From Clostridia bacterium (lineage in GTDB: Bacteria; Bacillota; Clostridia; UMGS1883), in NCBI GenBank assembly GCA_017411435.1, contig JAFQQD010000035.1, positions 54,827 to 118,826 of the forward strand: a DNA stretch of 64,000 nucleotides, written 5' to 3'. Position numbers and translations under genes: made by a program. This document shows positions 36,369 through 44,941 of this stretch, one piece after another (position 1 is the stretch's first letter; every line of letters starts with the position of its first letter). The notes beneath the pieces are model-generated. The model made no database searches. It saw only the letters and a list, made by a program, of their open reading frames with translations, and had not been told where the DNA came from.

Positions 36369-38156
36369 ATGCGACTTCCGATTATAAAAAAACAAAACCG
36401 CTATAAAAAAAGCATAGTTACTTTTGGCGGGATAAACAGGACGGGTAATTTTACCGAGGGAGAACTTGAGGATGCAACTTCCATCTCGCACAGACTTTTT
36501 CCTGCAATTACGCAGCGCCGGAAAACAAGTCTTGTTTTTCCATGCGATTCCCCGTCTGCGGCAGTTGTTGCAGATAAGGAGTGCATAGCCGCAGACGGAG
36601 TTCTTTATTACGACCGCAAAAAAGTTGCAACTCTTACATCCGGCAAAAAAACACTTGCCGTTCTCGGGAAAAAGATATTTGTATTTCCCGATAAACTGTA
36701 TTATGACACTCAGACACAAAAGGTGGGAGACATGTGCGGTTTTGCATCCTCCTGTGGGGCAAAGGTATCTTTCATGAGCAATACTATAACCTTCCCCGAG
36801 GTCTATGTAAAGGAAGAACGGGATATTGTGAAGGACACTTTCCCAAAGGATATGAAAATCGTAGCTTTTGATTCTGCAAGTGTAAATGAAGGCAGGGTAA
36901 TTCTTTCAGAGCCTTCTCTCAAAAATCTGTCACAGCTTGCTGACGGAAGTATTCATAACGAAAAGTGTAATGAAAACGAGTACTGCATTGTTCAAAGTGC
37001 AGTTTACTCGGAAGAAAATGAAAGCTATACTGTCACAAGCGAAAAAATAACCGTTATAAACCTTATGAAAGACATTTTCAAAGAGCTTTGTGAGGGCGAT
37101 GTCGTTGAGATAAGCGGTTGTACGGATATACCGGAAAACAACAAAAGTGCGACAATTGTATCAAAGGCGGAAAACTCTCTTACATTTGACGCAGATACAT
37201 TTACCGAAGGTGATGAAAACGCAACTGTTACCGTGCAAAGGAAAATCCCCGAATTCACCTGCGTGTGCAGTTACGAAAACAGACTGTGGGGATGCGAAAA
37301 AAACACCATATACGCATCGGCACTCGGAGACGGAACAAATTTCTTCCGCTACAAAAATCTTTCAACCGACAGCTTCAGTGTTGAAAGTAACGGTGCAGGA
37401 GATTTTACCGCCTGTACGGTATTTGCAAACGGATGTCTCTTTTTTAAGGAAAATGTATGCTACCGTCTTTTCGGCTCCCGTCCGTCAAACTTTCAGCTTT
37501 CTCAGTGCTTTGAAGGCGGAATGCTCTCTTCAGATAAAGAAAGTATAGTGAACATGGGAGGCCGCCTTCTTTATAAAGGCGTAGGCGGAGTATATGTCTA
37601 TTACGGCGGCACACCGCAAAGAATTTCCGACAAGCTCGGGGATATAACGCTTGAAAACGCCACTGCAGGAAGTGACGGAAAAAACTATTTTCTTACGGCA
37701 GACACAAAGGACGGCCGCGAGGAATTTGTGTGGGACAGCGAGAAAAATCTGTGGAGTAAGTCGGGCATAAAGGATACCACATCTTATCTGTGCTTCGGTG
37801 AAGATGTGTACAGATTAAACACTGCAGGCATGGAAAAAACCGAGAAAGACTGGGACGAAGATACCTTTTGGAGTATGACTTTGTGCCCGTTTGACGAGGG
37901 GTATTACAAAACGAAAAGCTACAGCCGAATCCACATCTGTGCCGAACTTTTCAGCGGTGCATATATCCGCACGGAAGTAAGAAAAGACGGTGGATTGTGG
38001 GAAGTAATTGATACTTCCTACGGGGACGAGAAAAAGTATCTTAACATCCCCTGCGTCATAAAAGGATGTCACGAGGTGCAGATAAGACTTTCCGGAAAAG
38101 GAAAGAGTATCATAAACTCCATCGTCAGAGAGTTTTCCATAGGCTCTTTGGGTTAA
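36369..38156 (+). CDS. Large beta-rich tail protein (possible DNA-stabilisation/tail-hub protein)
   Basis: A 595-residue protein. Sequence such as TFGGINRTGNFTEGELEDAT at the start, CVCSYENRLWGCEKNTIYAS at about 298 and VNMGGRLLYKGVGGVYVYYG at about 395 is repeated strand-turn text of a beta-propeller kind, as in short-tailed phage hub proteins of the P22 gp10 type. That comparison is by pattern, not alignment. It follows the adaptor directly. Confidence 0.6.
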   Translation: MRLPIIKKQNRYKKSIVTFGGINRTGNFTEGELEDATSISHRLFPAITQRRKTSLVFPCDSPSAAVVADKECIAADGVLYYDRKKVATLTSGKKTLAVLGKKIFVFPDKLYYDTQTQKVGDMCGFASSCGAKVSFMSNTITFPEVYVKEERDIVKDTFPKDMKIVAFDSASVNEGRVILSEPSLKNLSQLADGSIHNEKCNENEYCIVQSAVYSEENESYTVTSEKITVINLMKDIFKELCEGDVVEISGCTDIPENNKSATIVSKAENSLTFDADTFTEGDENATVTVQRKIPEFTCVCSYENRLWGCEKNTIYASALGDGTNFFRYKNLSTDSFSVESNGAGDFTACTVFANGCLFFKENVCYRLFGSRPSNFQLSQCFEGGMLSSDKESIVNMGGRLLYKGVGGVYVYYGGTPQRISDKLGDITLENATAGSDGKNYFLTADTKDGREEFVWDSEKNLWSKSGIKDTTSYLCFGEDVYRLNTAGMEKTEKDWDEDTFWSMTLCPFDEGYYKTKSYSRIHICAELFSGAYIRTEVRKDGGLWEVIDTSYGDEKKYLNIPCVIKGCHEVQIRLSGKGKSIINSIVREFSIGSLG

Positions 38157-38172
38157 ACTGGAGGAGGTATAA

Positions 38173-38364
38173 ATGTTTTTTTCGAAACTTGGAGACCTGA
38201 CGGGACACAGCCCGGATGAAAAGGTCAGGATGATTGAAAATCATCTGCATATTCTGGAAGATGAGCTTGAATACATCTTAACGCATCTTGACAGCAGTAA
38301 TGTTATTGAACTTGATACTGCAAAAACAAATATCTACAAGGGGGAGGACAATGAGCTACAATAA
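38173..38364 (+). CDS. Small helical phage protein
   Basis: A 63-residue protein after GGAGGAGG. The middle (DEKVRMIENHLHILEDELEY) is an amphipathic helix. Overlaps the next gene by 14 bases. Function unknown. Confidence 0.65.
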   Translation: MFFSKLGDLTGHSPDEKVRMIENHLHILEDELEYILTHLDSSNVIELDTAKTNIYKGEDNELQ

Positions 38365-39499
38365 GGACATTGACTATCAGGAAAAAATAAATGAAGCCGT
38401 CAAAAACGGCGATTATGAAGGTGCTGCCCTGTATGAAAAAAGCCGTAACGAAAAGATTGACGCTGAAAATCTTGACTATGAAAAAACAAACCGCTACAGC
38501 GGATGGCTTGACAAGACGGACTATTCTGCTGTCCTGCGCGAGCAGATGGACAGCGGAGCGTCAAGAAAAACAGTTGCTGAAACTCTTGGAAAAAGAGTTA
38601 ACAAGGCGGCAGGAACAGACGGGCTTTCTCAGTATGCAAAGGACAGCGTATACGATGAAGCTGTGCGTTACATTATGGGCGAAGGCTCTTTTAACTATCA
38701 GGGAAAAGAACCTCAGTATGAGGGGAAGTATGATAAGAAAATAGACCAGCTTCTGGGCGAACTTTCAAACATAAAAAAATTCTCATACAATCCCTTAAAT
38801 GACGAGCTTTACAAATACTATAAAGAAGAATACCAGCGTGAGGGAGAACGCGCAATGGAGGATGTTCTGGGAGAACTTTCGACCAATACCGGAGGAATTG
38901 CATCAAGCTATGCCGCAGCAGTTGCGGCACAAAGCCGGAATTATTATAACGAAAAGCTCACGGACAAAATCCCCGAGCTTTACCAGGCGGCATACGAAAG
39001 ATATCTCGATGAGCTCGGACTCAAGGAAGAAAACCTTAAAACGCTCCTTGATATAAGGGAAGACGATTATAATATCTATAAGGACAGCGTCTCGCAGTAT
39101 AACAAGAACAGGGAATTTGAGTATAATAAATTCCTGGACGAGAAGGATTACGAAAAGTACTTAAGGGACGAAGAGCGTAAGGACGAGGAATTCGAGTATG
39201 AAAAGTTCATCGATAACAGGGACTATGAGTACCAGAAATTCATCGATAACAGGGATTACGAGTATCAGAAATCAATCGATGACAGAGAACATGAAGATTA
39301 TATTGCTGAACAGAAAAAAGAAGAAGCGGAAAGAGAAAACGAAAACTATTGGAACCGTATCAAATGGGCAATAGAAAAGTGGCAGACACTTGGTTATCTC
39401 GATGAAGAAAGCGCAGAAATTCTGGGACTTCCTGCAGGGCTTCACACTTCGGATTTTGATTACAAAAAAGCACAGGCGTACAAATTATACAACAAATAA
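38351..39499 (+). CDS. Internal-virion/tail-like protein with tandem 11-residue repeats
   Basis: A 382-residue, very acidic and helical protein. Residues 1-170 contain KNGDYEGAALYEKSRNEK and a region ending in GGIASSYAAAVAAQSRNYY, a Gly/Ala-rich amphipathic stretch like membrane-active ejection proteins. Near residue 281-313 three 11-residue units of the form YEYQKFIDNRD occur in tandem (33-bp DNA units 39191-39223, 39224-39256, 39257-39289), preceded by degenerate ones. ATG 38351 follows GGGGAGG. Last gene of phage segment 1; an ejection-protein role is inference. Confidence 0.7.
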   Translation: MSYNKDIDYQEKINEAVKNGDYEGAALYEKSRNEKIDAENLDYEKTNRYSGWLDKTDYSAVLREQMDSGASRKTVAETLGKRVNKAAGTDGLSQYAKDSVYDEAVRYIMGEGSFNYQGKEPQYEGKYDKKIDQLLGELSNIKKFSYNPLNDELYKYYKEEYQREGERAMEDVLGELSTNTGGIASSYAAAVAAQSRNYYNEKLTDKIPELYQAAYERYLDELGLKEENLKTLLDIREDDYNIYKDSVSQYNKNREFEYNKFLDEKDYEKYLRDEERKDEEFEYEKFIDNRDYEYQKFIDNRDYEYQKSIDDREHEDYIAEQKKEEAERENENYWNRIKWAIEKWQTLGYLDEESAEILGLPAGLHTSDFDYKKAQAYKLYNK

Positions 39500-39534
39500 A
39501 TTAAAAAACACCCCCCAAAAAACCAAGGCAACCC

Positions 39535-39563
39535 TTGAATTCAGGGAGAAAAAGTAGTATAAT
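39535..39563 (+). promoter_or_regulatory. Promoter of the nfnAB-like unit
   Basis: TTGAAT (39535-39540), 17 bases, TATAAT (39558-39563), giving a leader of about 35 bases before ATG 39607. No phage operator is present, so expression should not depend on the repressor. Confidence 0.8.
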
Positions 39564-39606
39564 GAAACTCATACTATAAATTTTTCTCGATTGAAGGCTT
39601 GTTAAA

Positions 39607-40449
39607 ATGTATAAAATTGTTGAAAAAACGCTGCTTAATCCTACAGTTGCAAAAATGGTTGTTGAGGCACCTCTTGTTGCGAAAAAGGCGCAGGCAGGTC
39701 AGTTTATAATTTTCAGAACGAAGGAAGACAGCGAACGAGTGCCATTAACTATCGCAGATTTCGACCGCGAAAAGGGGACAGTTACGATTATTTTCCAGAT
39801 TGTGGGACAGTCCACAATGGAGCTTAATTCCCTTTCCGAGGGGGAGTATATCCGCGATTTTGTAGGACCTTTGGGGACTCCAAGCAATCTTGAAAACCTC
39901 AAAAAAGTTTGCGTGATAGGCGGAGGCGTAGGCTGTGCAATCGCGTATCCCGTTGCGAAAAAGCTCCACGAAAACGGAGCTGTTGTGCACAGCGTGGTCG
40001 GCTTCCGTAATAAGGACCTCGTTATTTTAGAAGACGAATTCCAAAAGGTAAGCGATACACTTAAAATCGTGACAGATGACGGCAGCTACGGCGAAAAGGG
40101 ACTCGTGACTGAGGCTCTTGAAAAGCTTATTGCAGAGGGTAATTCTTATGACGAAGTTATCGCAATAGGGCCTCTTGTTATGATGAAGTTTGTAAGTCTT
40201 TTGACAAAAAAGTATGGCATAAAGACAACTGTTTCAATGAATCCCATCATGGTTGACGGAACGGGAATGTGCGGCGGCTGCCGACTTACTGTTGGCGGAG
40301 AAACAAAATTTGCCTGCGTTGACGGTCCTGATTTTGACGGACATCAGGTGGATTTTGACGAAGCCATGAAAAGAAGCAGTGTATACCGTGAATTTGAAAG
40401 TAAAAGACGCGAAGAAAGCTGTAATCTCTTCAAAAAGGAGGTATTGTGA
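39607..40449 (+). CDS. nfnA: FAD/NAD(P)-binding ferredoxin-NADP reductase subunit (NfnA/SudB-like)
   Basis: A 280-residue flavoprotein of the ferredoxin-NADP reductase/PyrK family. The FAD motif is ERVPLTIADFD near 45, the NAD(P) motif VCVIGGGVGCAIAYPVAKKL at about 101, and GTGMCGGCRLTV plus FACVDGPDFDGH near 222-245 supply the [2Fe-2S] Cys. Together with the next gene it would make an electron-bifurcating NADH-dependent ferredoxin:NADP oxidoreductase or a sulfide-dehydrogenase-type enzyme; the two cannot be separated by eye. It lies between two phage segments with its own promoter. Confidence 0.85.
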   Translation: MYKIVEKTLLNPTVAKMVVEAPLVAKKAQAGQFIIFRTKEDSERVPLTIADFDREKGTVTIIFQIVGQSTMELNSLSEGEYIRDFVGPLGTPSNLENLKKVCVIGGGVGCAIAYPVAKKLHENGAVVHSVVGFRNKDLVILEDEFQKVSDTLKIVTDDGSYGEKGLVTEALEKLIAEGNSYDEVIAIGPLVMMKFVSLLTKKYGIKTTVSMNPIMVDGTGMCGGCRLTVGGETKFACVDGPDFDGHQVDFDEAMKRSSVYREFESKRREESCNLFKKEVL

Positions 40450-40450
40450 T

Positions 40451-41842
40451 ATGGCAAACATGGAAATGAAAAAGACACCCATGCCTGCACAATCCCCCGG
40501 GGAAAGAAGGAAAAACTTCAGAGAGGTTGCGACAGGCTACACCTACGAAATGGCAATAAATGAGGCAAAGCGTTGTCTTAACTGCAAGACAAAACCCTGC
40601 CAGAAAAAGTGCCCCGTAGCAATAGATATCCCGGCGTTTATAGAAAAACTTGCTTCTGAAGATATCAAGGGAGCGTATGAGGTTATAACCCGTGCAAGTG
40701 CTCTTCCGGCTGTCTGCGGAAGAGTTTGTCCGCAGGAAAGCCAGTGCGAAAGCGTATGCGTCCGCGGTATCAAGGGCGATAGTGTTGCTATCGGCAGACT
40801 TGAAAGATTTGTTGCCGATTATTACAGGGAAAACTATAAAGAGGAAATAAATATTCCCGCATCAAACGGACTGAAGGTTGCCGTTGTAGGTGCAGGTCCG
40901 TCAGGACTTACCGCGGCAGGCGACCTTCGTAAAATGGGCTATGATGTAACTGTTTTCGAGGCGCTTCATACAGCAGGCGGAGTGCTCGTTTACGGAATTC
41001 CCGAATTCAGACTTCCCAAGGACATCGTGCGTGATGAAATAAACAAGCTCGAGCTTATGGGCGTGAAAATAGAAACAAATGTTGTTATCGGTAAAACTAT
41101 TACAGTTGATGAGCTTTTTGAAGACGGGTTTGAGGCAGCTTATGTCGCAGGCGGCGCAGGCCTTCCAAGATTTATGAACATAAAGGGCGAAACCCTCTGC
41201 GGTGTTTACAGCGCGAATGAGTATCTTACCCGTATAAATCTGATGAAAGCGTATCTTCCTGAAAGCAAAACACCCATCAAAAAGAGCAGCCGTGTTGCAG
41301 TAGTAGGTGGCGGTAATGTTGCTATGGATGCGGCGAGAAGCGCTATTAGGCTTGGTGCAGACGAGGTTTACATAGTTTACCGCAGAGGTATGGAAGAGCT
41401 TCCCGCAAGGCTTGAGGAAATTGAGCACGCGGAGGAAGAGGGTATTATTTTCAAGACTCTTACAAACCCCGTGGAAATCCTTGGCGATGAAAACGGAAAT
41501 GTAACGGGAATGAAGTGTGTAAAAATGACTCTTGGCGAGCCTGACGAAAGTGGCAGAAGAAGACCTGTAGAAGTAGAAGGAAGCGAATTTGTAATCGAGC
41601 TTGACACTGTCATTATGTCAATCGGTACAAGTCCCAATCCGCTTATTCACAAGACTACACCCGGACTTGAAACAAACAGACACGGATGCATTGTAACTGA
41701 CGGCGAAGACGGCAGAACATCACGCGAAGGTGTGTTTGCAGGCGGAGATGCCGTAACAGGAGCGGCAACCGTAATCCTTGCAATGGGTGCAGGGAAAAAA
41801 GCGGCAGCAGCTATTGATGAGTACATCAAAAATAAAAAATAA
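40451..41842 (+). CDS. nfnB: NAD(P)-binding glutamate-synthase-small-chain-like subunit (NfnB/GltA-like)
   Basis: A 463-residue protein. The N-terminal Cys-rich domain for two [4Fe-4S] clusters has RCLNCKTKPCQKKCPVAI and CGRVCPQESQCESVCVRG at about 38-105; then two dinucleotide folds, VAVVGAGPSGLTAAGDL at about 140 and VAVVGGGNVAMDAARSA near 283, and GVFAGGDAVTGAATVI near 428. ATG 40451 follows AAAGGAGG; it starts one base after the partner's stop codon. It pairs with the upstream subunit in a bifurcating oxidoreductase; a homotetrameric glutamate synthase chain is the alternative label. Confidence 0.87.
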   Translation: MANMEMKKTPMPAQSPGERRKNFREVATGYTYEMAINEAKRCLNCKTKPCQKKCPVAIDIPAFIEKLASEDIKGAYEVITRASALPAVCGRVCPQESQCESVCVRGIKGDSVAIGRLERFVADYYRENYKEEINIPASNGLKVAVVGAGPSGLTAAGDLRKMGYDVTVFEALHTAGGVLVYGIPEFRLPKDIVRDEINKLELMGVKIETNVVIGKTITVDELFEDGFEAAYVAGGAGLPRFMNIKGETLCGVYSANEYLTRINLMKAYLPESKTPIKKSSRVAVVGGGNVAMDAARSAIRLGADEVYIVYRRGMEELPARLEEIEHAEEEGIIFKTLTNPVEILGDENGNVTGMKCVKMTLGEPDESGRRRPVEVEGSEFVIELDTVIMSIGTSPNPLIHKTTPGLETNRHGCIVTDGEDGRTSREGVFAGGDAVTGAATVILAMGAGKKAAAAIDEYIKNKK

Positions 41843-41872
41843 AAAAACGAAAAAGTGTAACGACTTTCGGCA

Positions 41873-41908
41873 AACCCCTCGGTATGATATACCGGGGGGT
41901 TATTTTTG
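41873..41908 (+). terminator. Terminator of the nfnAB-like unit
   Basis: AACCCC (41873-41878) and CGGTAT (41880-41885) pair with ATACCG (41889-41894) and GGGGTT (41896-41901), then TATTTTTG. It ends right before the ribosome site of the next phage gene. Confidence 0.85.
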
Positions 41909-41927
41909 TTTGAAAAAGGAGGAAAAT

Positions 41928-43421
41928 ATGAACACCATAGAAGTAAAAATAAACGGTCAGTTCGCAAGTAAAAGCAGCAAAAACGCAGGCGCCGCAGGCA
42001 GCAGTGGAACGAAGGTCAGATTTATATTTGACGAAAGCTGGAAAAACTATGCCAAGCGCGTTTTGTGGCGTGACTGTAAGGGCGAAAATCTGACGAGTGT
42101 AATTCTCACGCCAGACTTAACCGAGCCTGACACATACACATCGGCAGTCCCCGCAGTTGCAATGAAATACGCAGGGTGGTGCACATTCACGGTGGAGGGC
42201 TATCACACTCTCAACCCCGATGTGGTAAACAAGAGCGTGACAGACAGATTTTTCGTGTCATACTCAGAAGGAGGCGAGGATATAACACCGCCTACCCCGA
42301 GCGAAACAATTCAGCTTCAGAAACAGTTCGAGGAGCTTTTGCCAAAGGTAAGCACCCTTATGCAGAGCACCAGGGAAGAGCTTGATGCTCTCTGTGAAAA
42401 TATCAGCGTGTGGGAAGAGTACAGCGAGGATAGATTTTACAAAGAAGGCAACAAGACAGTTTTTGACGGATGTACCTATCTGTGCAAAAAAGAATGTATT
42501 GGTGTTTCGCCCGAAAACGAAGAATTCTGGCTTCTTATCGCGCAACGCGGAAAGCGTGGACAGACCGGCCCTCAGGGACCGCAGGGAAATATGGGAGAGC
42601 GCGGAGAAAAGGGTGTACGCGGAGAAAAAGGTGAAAAAGGTGACAAGGGCGAAAAAGGCGACCGTGGAGAACGCGGAATGGGCGGAATCTGCGCATCTGC
42701 AAACGGATTTTACACCCTTTCAGTTGACGAAAACGGTGATTTGTGGATGAATTACCCTGACTCGGAAAACGCGCCCAGTGCTCAACTGAATGAAAACGGT
42801 GAACTTATACTGACACTTGACGGCGAAAACTATTCGTTCAATGTTGGCAGTGTGCGCGGTCCTGCTTTTACCTACAAAGATTTTACCCAGGAACAAAAGG
42901 ATGAACTTCTGTCGCTTGCAATTCCCGAAATTGCCGAGGTGAACGAAGCAGCACAGGAGGCAATTACATCCGCCAAAAATGCAAAGAAGTCCGAGGAGAC
43001 CTCCTCACAGGCGCTTTCCGATTTGCTTTCTATGATAAATTCAGGCGACATTGTGCTTGCGCAAAATGGCAAACTTCCGCTTTCATCCATTCCTGCAACT
43101 GCAACGCAGGAAATTTATGTCGTAGAAAGCGAGGACGAGCTGACTTCTCTGACTGCGCAGCGCGGCGACCTTGCAGAGCTTGTCGAAGAGGTGGATGGCG
43201 AGAAAACTATCACAAAGACATGGCAGTGTCTCGGTGATGCGACAGCCCTTGAAAATTGGGTTGTATGGGGTACAAGCTATGCCGTGCAGTCAGGCAATGC
43301 CGAGCATTCAAACACCTCGACAAATGCAACTATGATAAACGGATACCGCATCGTAGAAATGAGCGAGGAAGAATTTAATAACGCTGTCAAGGACGAAGAT
43401 ACATATTACCTTGTGTATTAA
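41928..43421 (+). CDS. Collagen-like tail fibre / baseplate upper protein
   Basis: A 497-residue protein from ATG 41928, preceded by AAAGGAGG. The N-terminal ~110 residues (VRFIFDESWKNYAKRVLWRD, AGWCTFTVEGY) look like the BppU-type N-terminal domain. A coiled coil follows (about 125-160), then a chitin-binding-like segment (YKEGNKTVFDGCTYLCKKEC), then Gly-X-Y triplets at about 205-250 (GQTGPQGPQGNMGERGEKGV), and a C-terminal fibre region. A trimeric host-binding fibre is likely. First gene of phage segment 2; no promoter is evident between it and the nfn terminator. Confidence 0.8.
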   Translation: MNTIEVKINGQFASKSSKNAGAAGSSGTKVRFIFDESWKNYAKRVLWRDCKGENLTSVILTPDLTEPDTYTSAVPAVAMKYAGWCTFTVEGYHTLNPDVVNKSVTDRFFVSYSEGGEDITPPTPSETIQLQKQFEELLPKVSTLMQSTREELDALCENISVWEEYSEDRFYKEGNKTVFDGCTYLCKKECIGVSPENEEFWLLIAQRGKRGQTGPQGPQGNMGERGEKGVRGEKGEKGDKGEKGDRGERGMGGICASANGFYTLSVDENGDLWMNYPDSENAPSAQLNENGELILTLDGENYSFNVGSVRGPAFTYKDFTQEQKDELLSLAIPEIAEVNEAAQEAITSAKNAKKSEETSSQALSDLLSMINSGDIVLAQNGKLPLSSIPATATQEIYVVESEDELTSLTAQRGDLAELVEEVDGEKTITKTWQCLGDATALENWVVWGTSYAVQSGNAEHSNTSTNATMINGYRIVEMSEEEFNNAVKDEDTYYLVY

Positions 43422-43438
43422 GATAAAGTTCGAAGTTC

Positions 43439-43466
43439 GAGATTCTTCGCTGCGCTCAGAATGACA
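43439..43466 (+). repeat. Partial copy of the CTGTCATCCTGAG-type repeat
   Basis: GAGATTCTTCGCTGCGCTCA followed by GAATGACA matches the right half of the repeat at 5276-5340. It lies in the gap between two fibre genes. Confidence 0.65.
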
Positions 43467-43473
43467 AGAAAAT

Positions 43474-43629
43474 AGGGGACGGGGTGCTCGGGGACGGGGT
43501 GTTTTTTGTGCAGGGACGGGGGCATTTTTGTAATCCGAAGGTGCACAAAAAATGAACCTGTCCCTAAACCCGTAACAAAAACGACCCGTCCCCAAAAGAA
43601 GGTGCAACAAAAATTGCCCTGTCCCCAAG
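43474..43629. repeat. Cluster of about six GGGGACGGGG repeat copies, three forward and three reverse
   Basis: Forward cores at about 43474, 43489 and 43514 (GGGGACGGGGTG, GGGGACGGGGTGTTTTTTGT, GGGACGGGGGCATTTTTG) are followed by reverse cores at about 43543-43566 (ATGAACCTGTCCCTAAA), 43572-43594 (CGACCCGTCCCCAAA) and 43600-43628 (TTGCCCTGTCCCCAA). The cluster fills the non-coding space between two phage fibre genes. Confidence 0.8.
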
Positions 43630-43646
43630 CATAAAGGAGTGAGTAA

Positions 43647-44489
43647 ATGATTTATGTAAATGACAAAAAAGCAGTATTGTGCAAGGGCGATTTCCGCCCT
43701 GCGCAGTTTTATAAAGGCGATAAAAAGATTGCAGGCTATGGAAAAGAAACTTTTGAGGGAGAAGGAACAATAACCCTTGAAAATTGCTATAATGACAAGC
43801 TTTACGGCGCGAAACTTACGGGAAACTGTGTACAGGATGCCACTCCTTCTCCCGAAGCGCCCGTGGAGATTAAAACCGTTGGCAACCTTGTTACAAGCGG
43901 AGAATACAGTGGGAAATATAAAATCGGTATAGTGGCGTATAACGAAAATGAGGAAGAGTATTTTGACATATATCTTGATGCCCCTCTTTGCAAAATCGGA
44001 GAATACGAGGACTACATTGATTTTGAAAATAAAAAGGTTATAAGAAAAACAAGCATAAAAACCTTTACGGGAACAGAAGGGTGGTACAGACAGGATTACC
44101 GTCTGTATACAGAATGTGGAAAAGCGACAGGTATCAAGTCAAGTGAAATAAACTGTATTTCAAACCGCTTTGAATCGTATTCATGGGAGGTTCTTTACAG
44201 AAACAGTTACCTTGCCACTAAAAAAATAGGTGTTGCGCTTCAGGGCGGAAGTTACCTTTGTGTAACACCTGCACAGGAGATTCCGACAGTTGCGGAGTGG
44301 AAGGCACAGCTTTCCGCGTGGAATGATGAGGGAGTACCCCTTACGGTTGTTTATGTTGATGCAACGCGCGAAGAGGCAATTGACCTTCCCACACTTCCCA
44401 CCTTCAGAGGGACAACAAACTATGAAATAGAAACAGGAATTACCGCAGGATTAAGCGGAGAGTATAAGAAAAGAGGGGATAGAAAATGA
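43647..44489 (+). CDS. Phage tail/fibre protein
   Basis: A 280-residue beta-rich protein. The start MIYVNDKKAVLCKGDFRPAQ and then GEGTITLENCYNDKLYGAKLTGNCVQ (two strands at about 38-65) match minor tail or fibre proteins with a carbohydrate-binding-like fold; PTVAEWKAQLSAWNDEGVPL near 225 is a recurrent phage segment. AAGGAG precedes the ATG. Overlaps the holin gene by four bases. Confidence 0.7.
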   Translation: MIYVNDKKAVLCKGDFRPAQFYKGDKKIAGYGKETFEGEGTITLENCYNDKLYGAKLTGNCVQDATPSPEAPVEIKTVGNLVTSGEYSGKYKIGIVAYNENEEEYFDIYLDAPLCKIGEYEDYIDFENKKVIRKTSIKTFTGTEGWYRQDYRLYTECGKATGIKSSEINCISNRFESYSWEVLYRNSYLATKKIGVALQGGSYLCVTPAQEIPTVAEWKAQLSAWNDEGVPLTVVYVDATREEAIDLPTLPTFRGTTNYEIETGITAGLSGEYKKRGDRK

Positions 44490-44902
44490 CAAACACTAAA
44501 AATATAGTTTTAATAACCTTTGCAAGTCTCGGCAGCGTTCTTGCCGAAACTTTCGGCGGATGGGATTCATTTCTCAGGGCACTGGTTATGTTTATGGCAG
44601 TCGACTACATAACAGGAATGACGGTCGCGCTTGTTTTCCATAAGTCGCAGAAAACAGAAAACGGCGGTGCATCAAGCCGGGTGGGGTATAAGGGCATCGT
44701 CAAAAAGATATCAATGCTTCTTCTTGTAGCTCTTGCCGTAAGAATGGATGAAATTTCGGGCACGCACTATATACGAAATGCAACTATATTTTTCTTTCTT
44801 GGCAACGAGGGCCTCAGTGTTATGGAAAACCTTGCACTTATGGGCGTAAAATACCCAAAAATCCTGAAAAATGCTCTTGAAGAAATCCGTAAAAAGTCAT
44901 AA
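44486..44902 (+). CDS. Phage holin (toxin secretion/phage lysis holin family)
   Basis: A 138-residue membrane protein: helices at about 5-25 (IVLITFASLGSVLAETFGG), 28-52 (LRALVMFMAVDYITGMTVAL) and 75-92 (ISMLLLVALAVRMDE). MAVDYITGM and SSRVGYKGIVKKI are the family signature. It would permeabilise the membrane to release the amidase encoded next. Confidence 0.92.
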   Translation: MTNTKNIVLITFASLGSVLAETFGGWDSFLRALVMFMAVDYITGMTVALVFHKSQKTENGGASSRVGYKGIVKKISMLLLVALAVRMDEISGTHYIRNATIFFFLGNEGLSVMENLALMGVKYPKILKNALEEIRKKS

Positions 44903-44941
44903 CGGAAAAAGCTTTCGAATATCATAAAACGGAGGGATAAA

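Noticed and set aside
43474..43629. CRISPR-like array
   Set aside because: Repeats alternate in orientation, differ in sequence and spacing, and no cas genes are present; it is a cluster of dispersed repeats.
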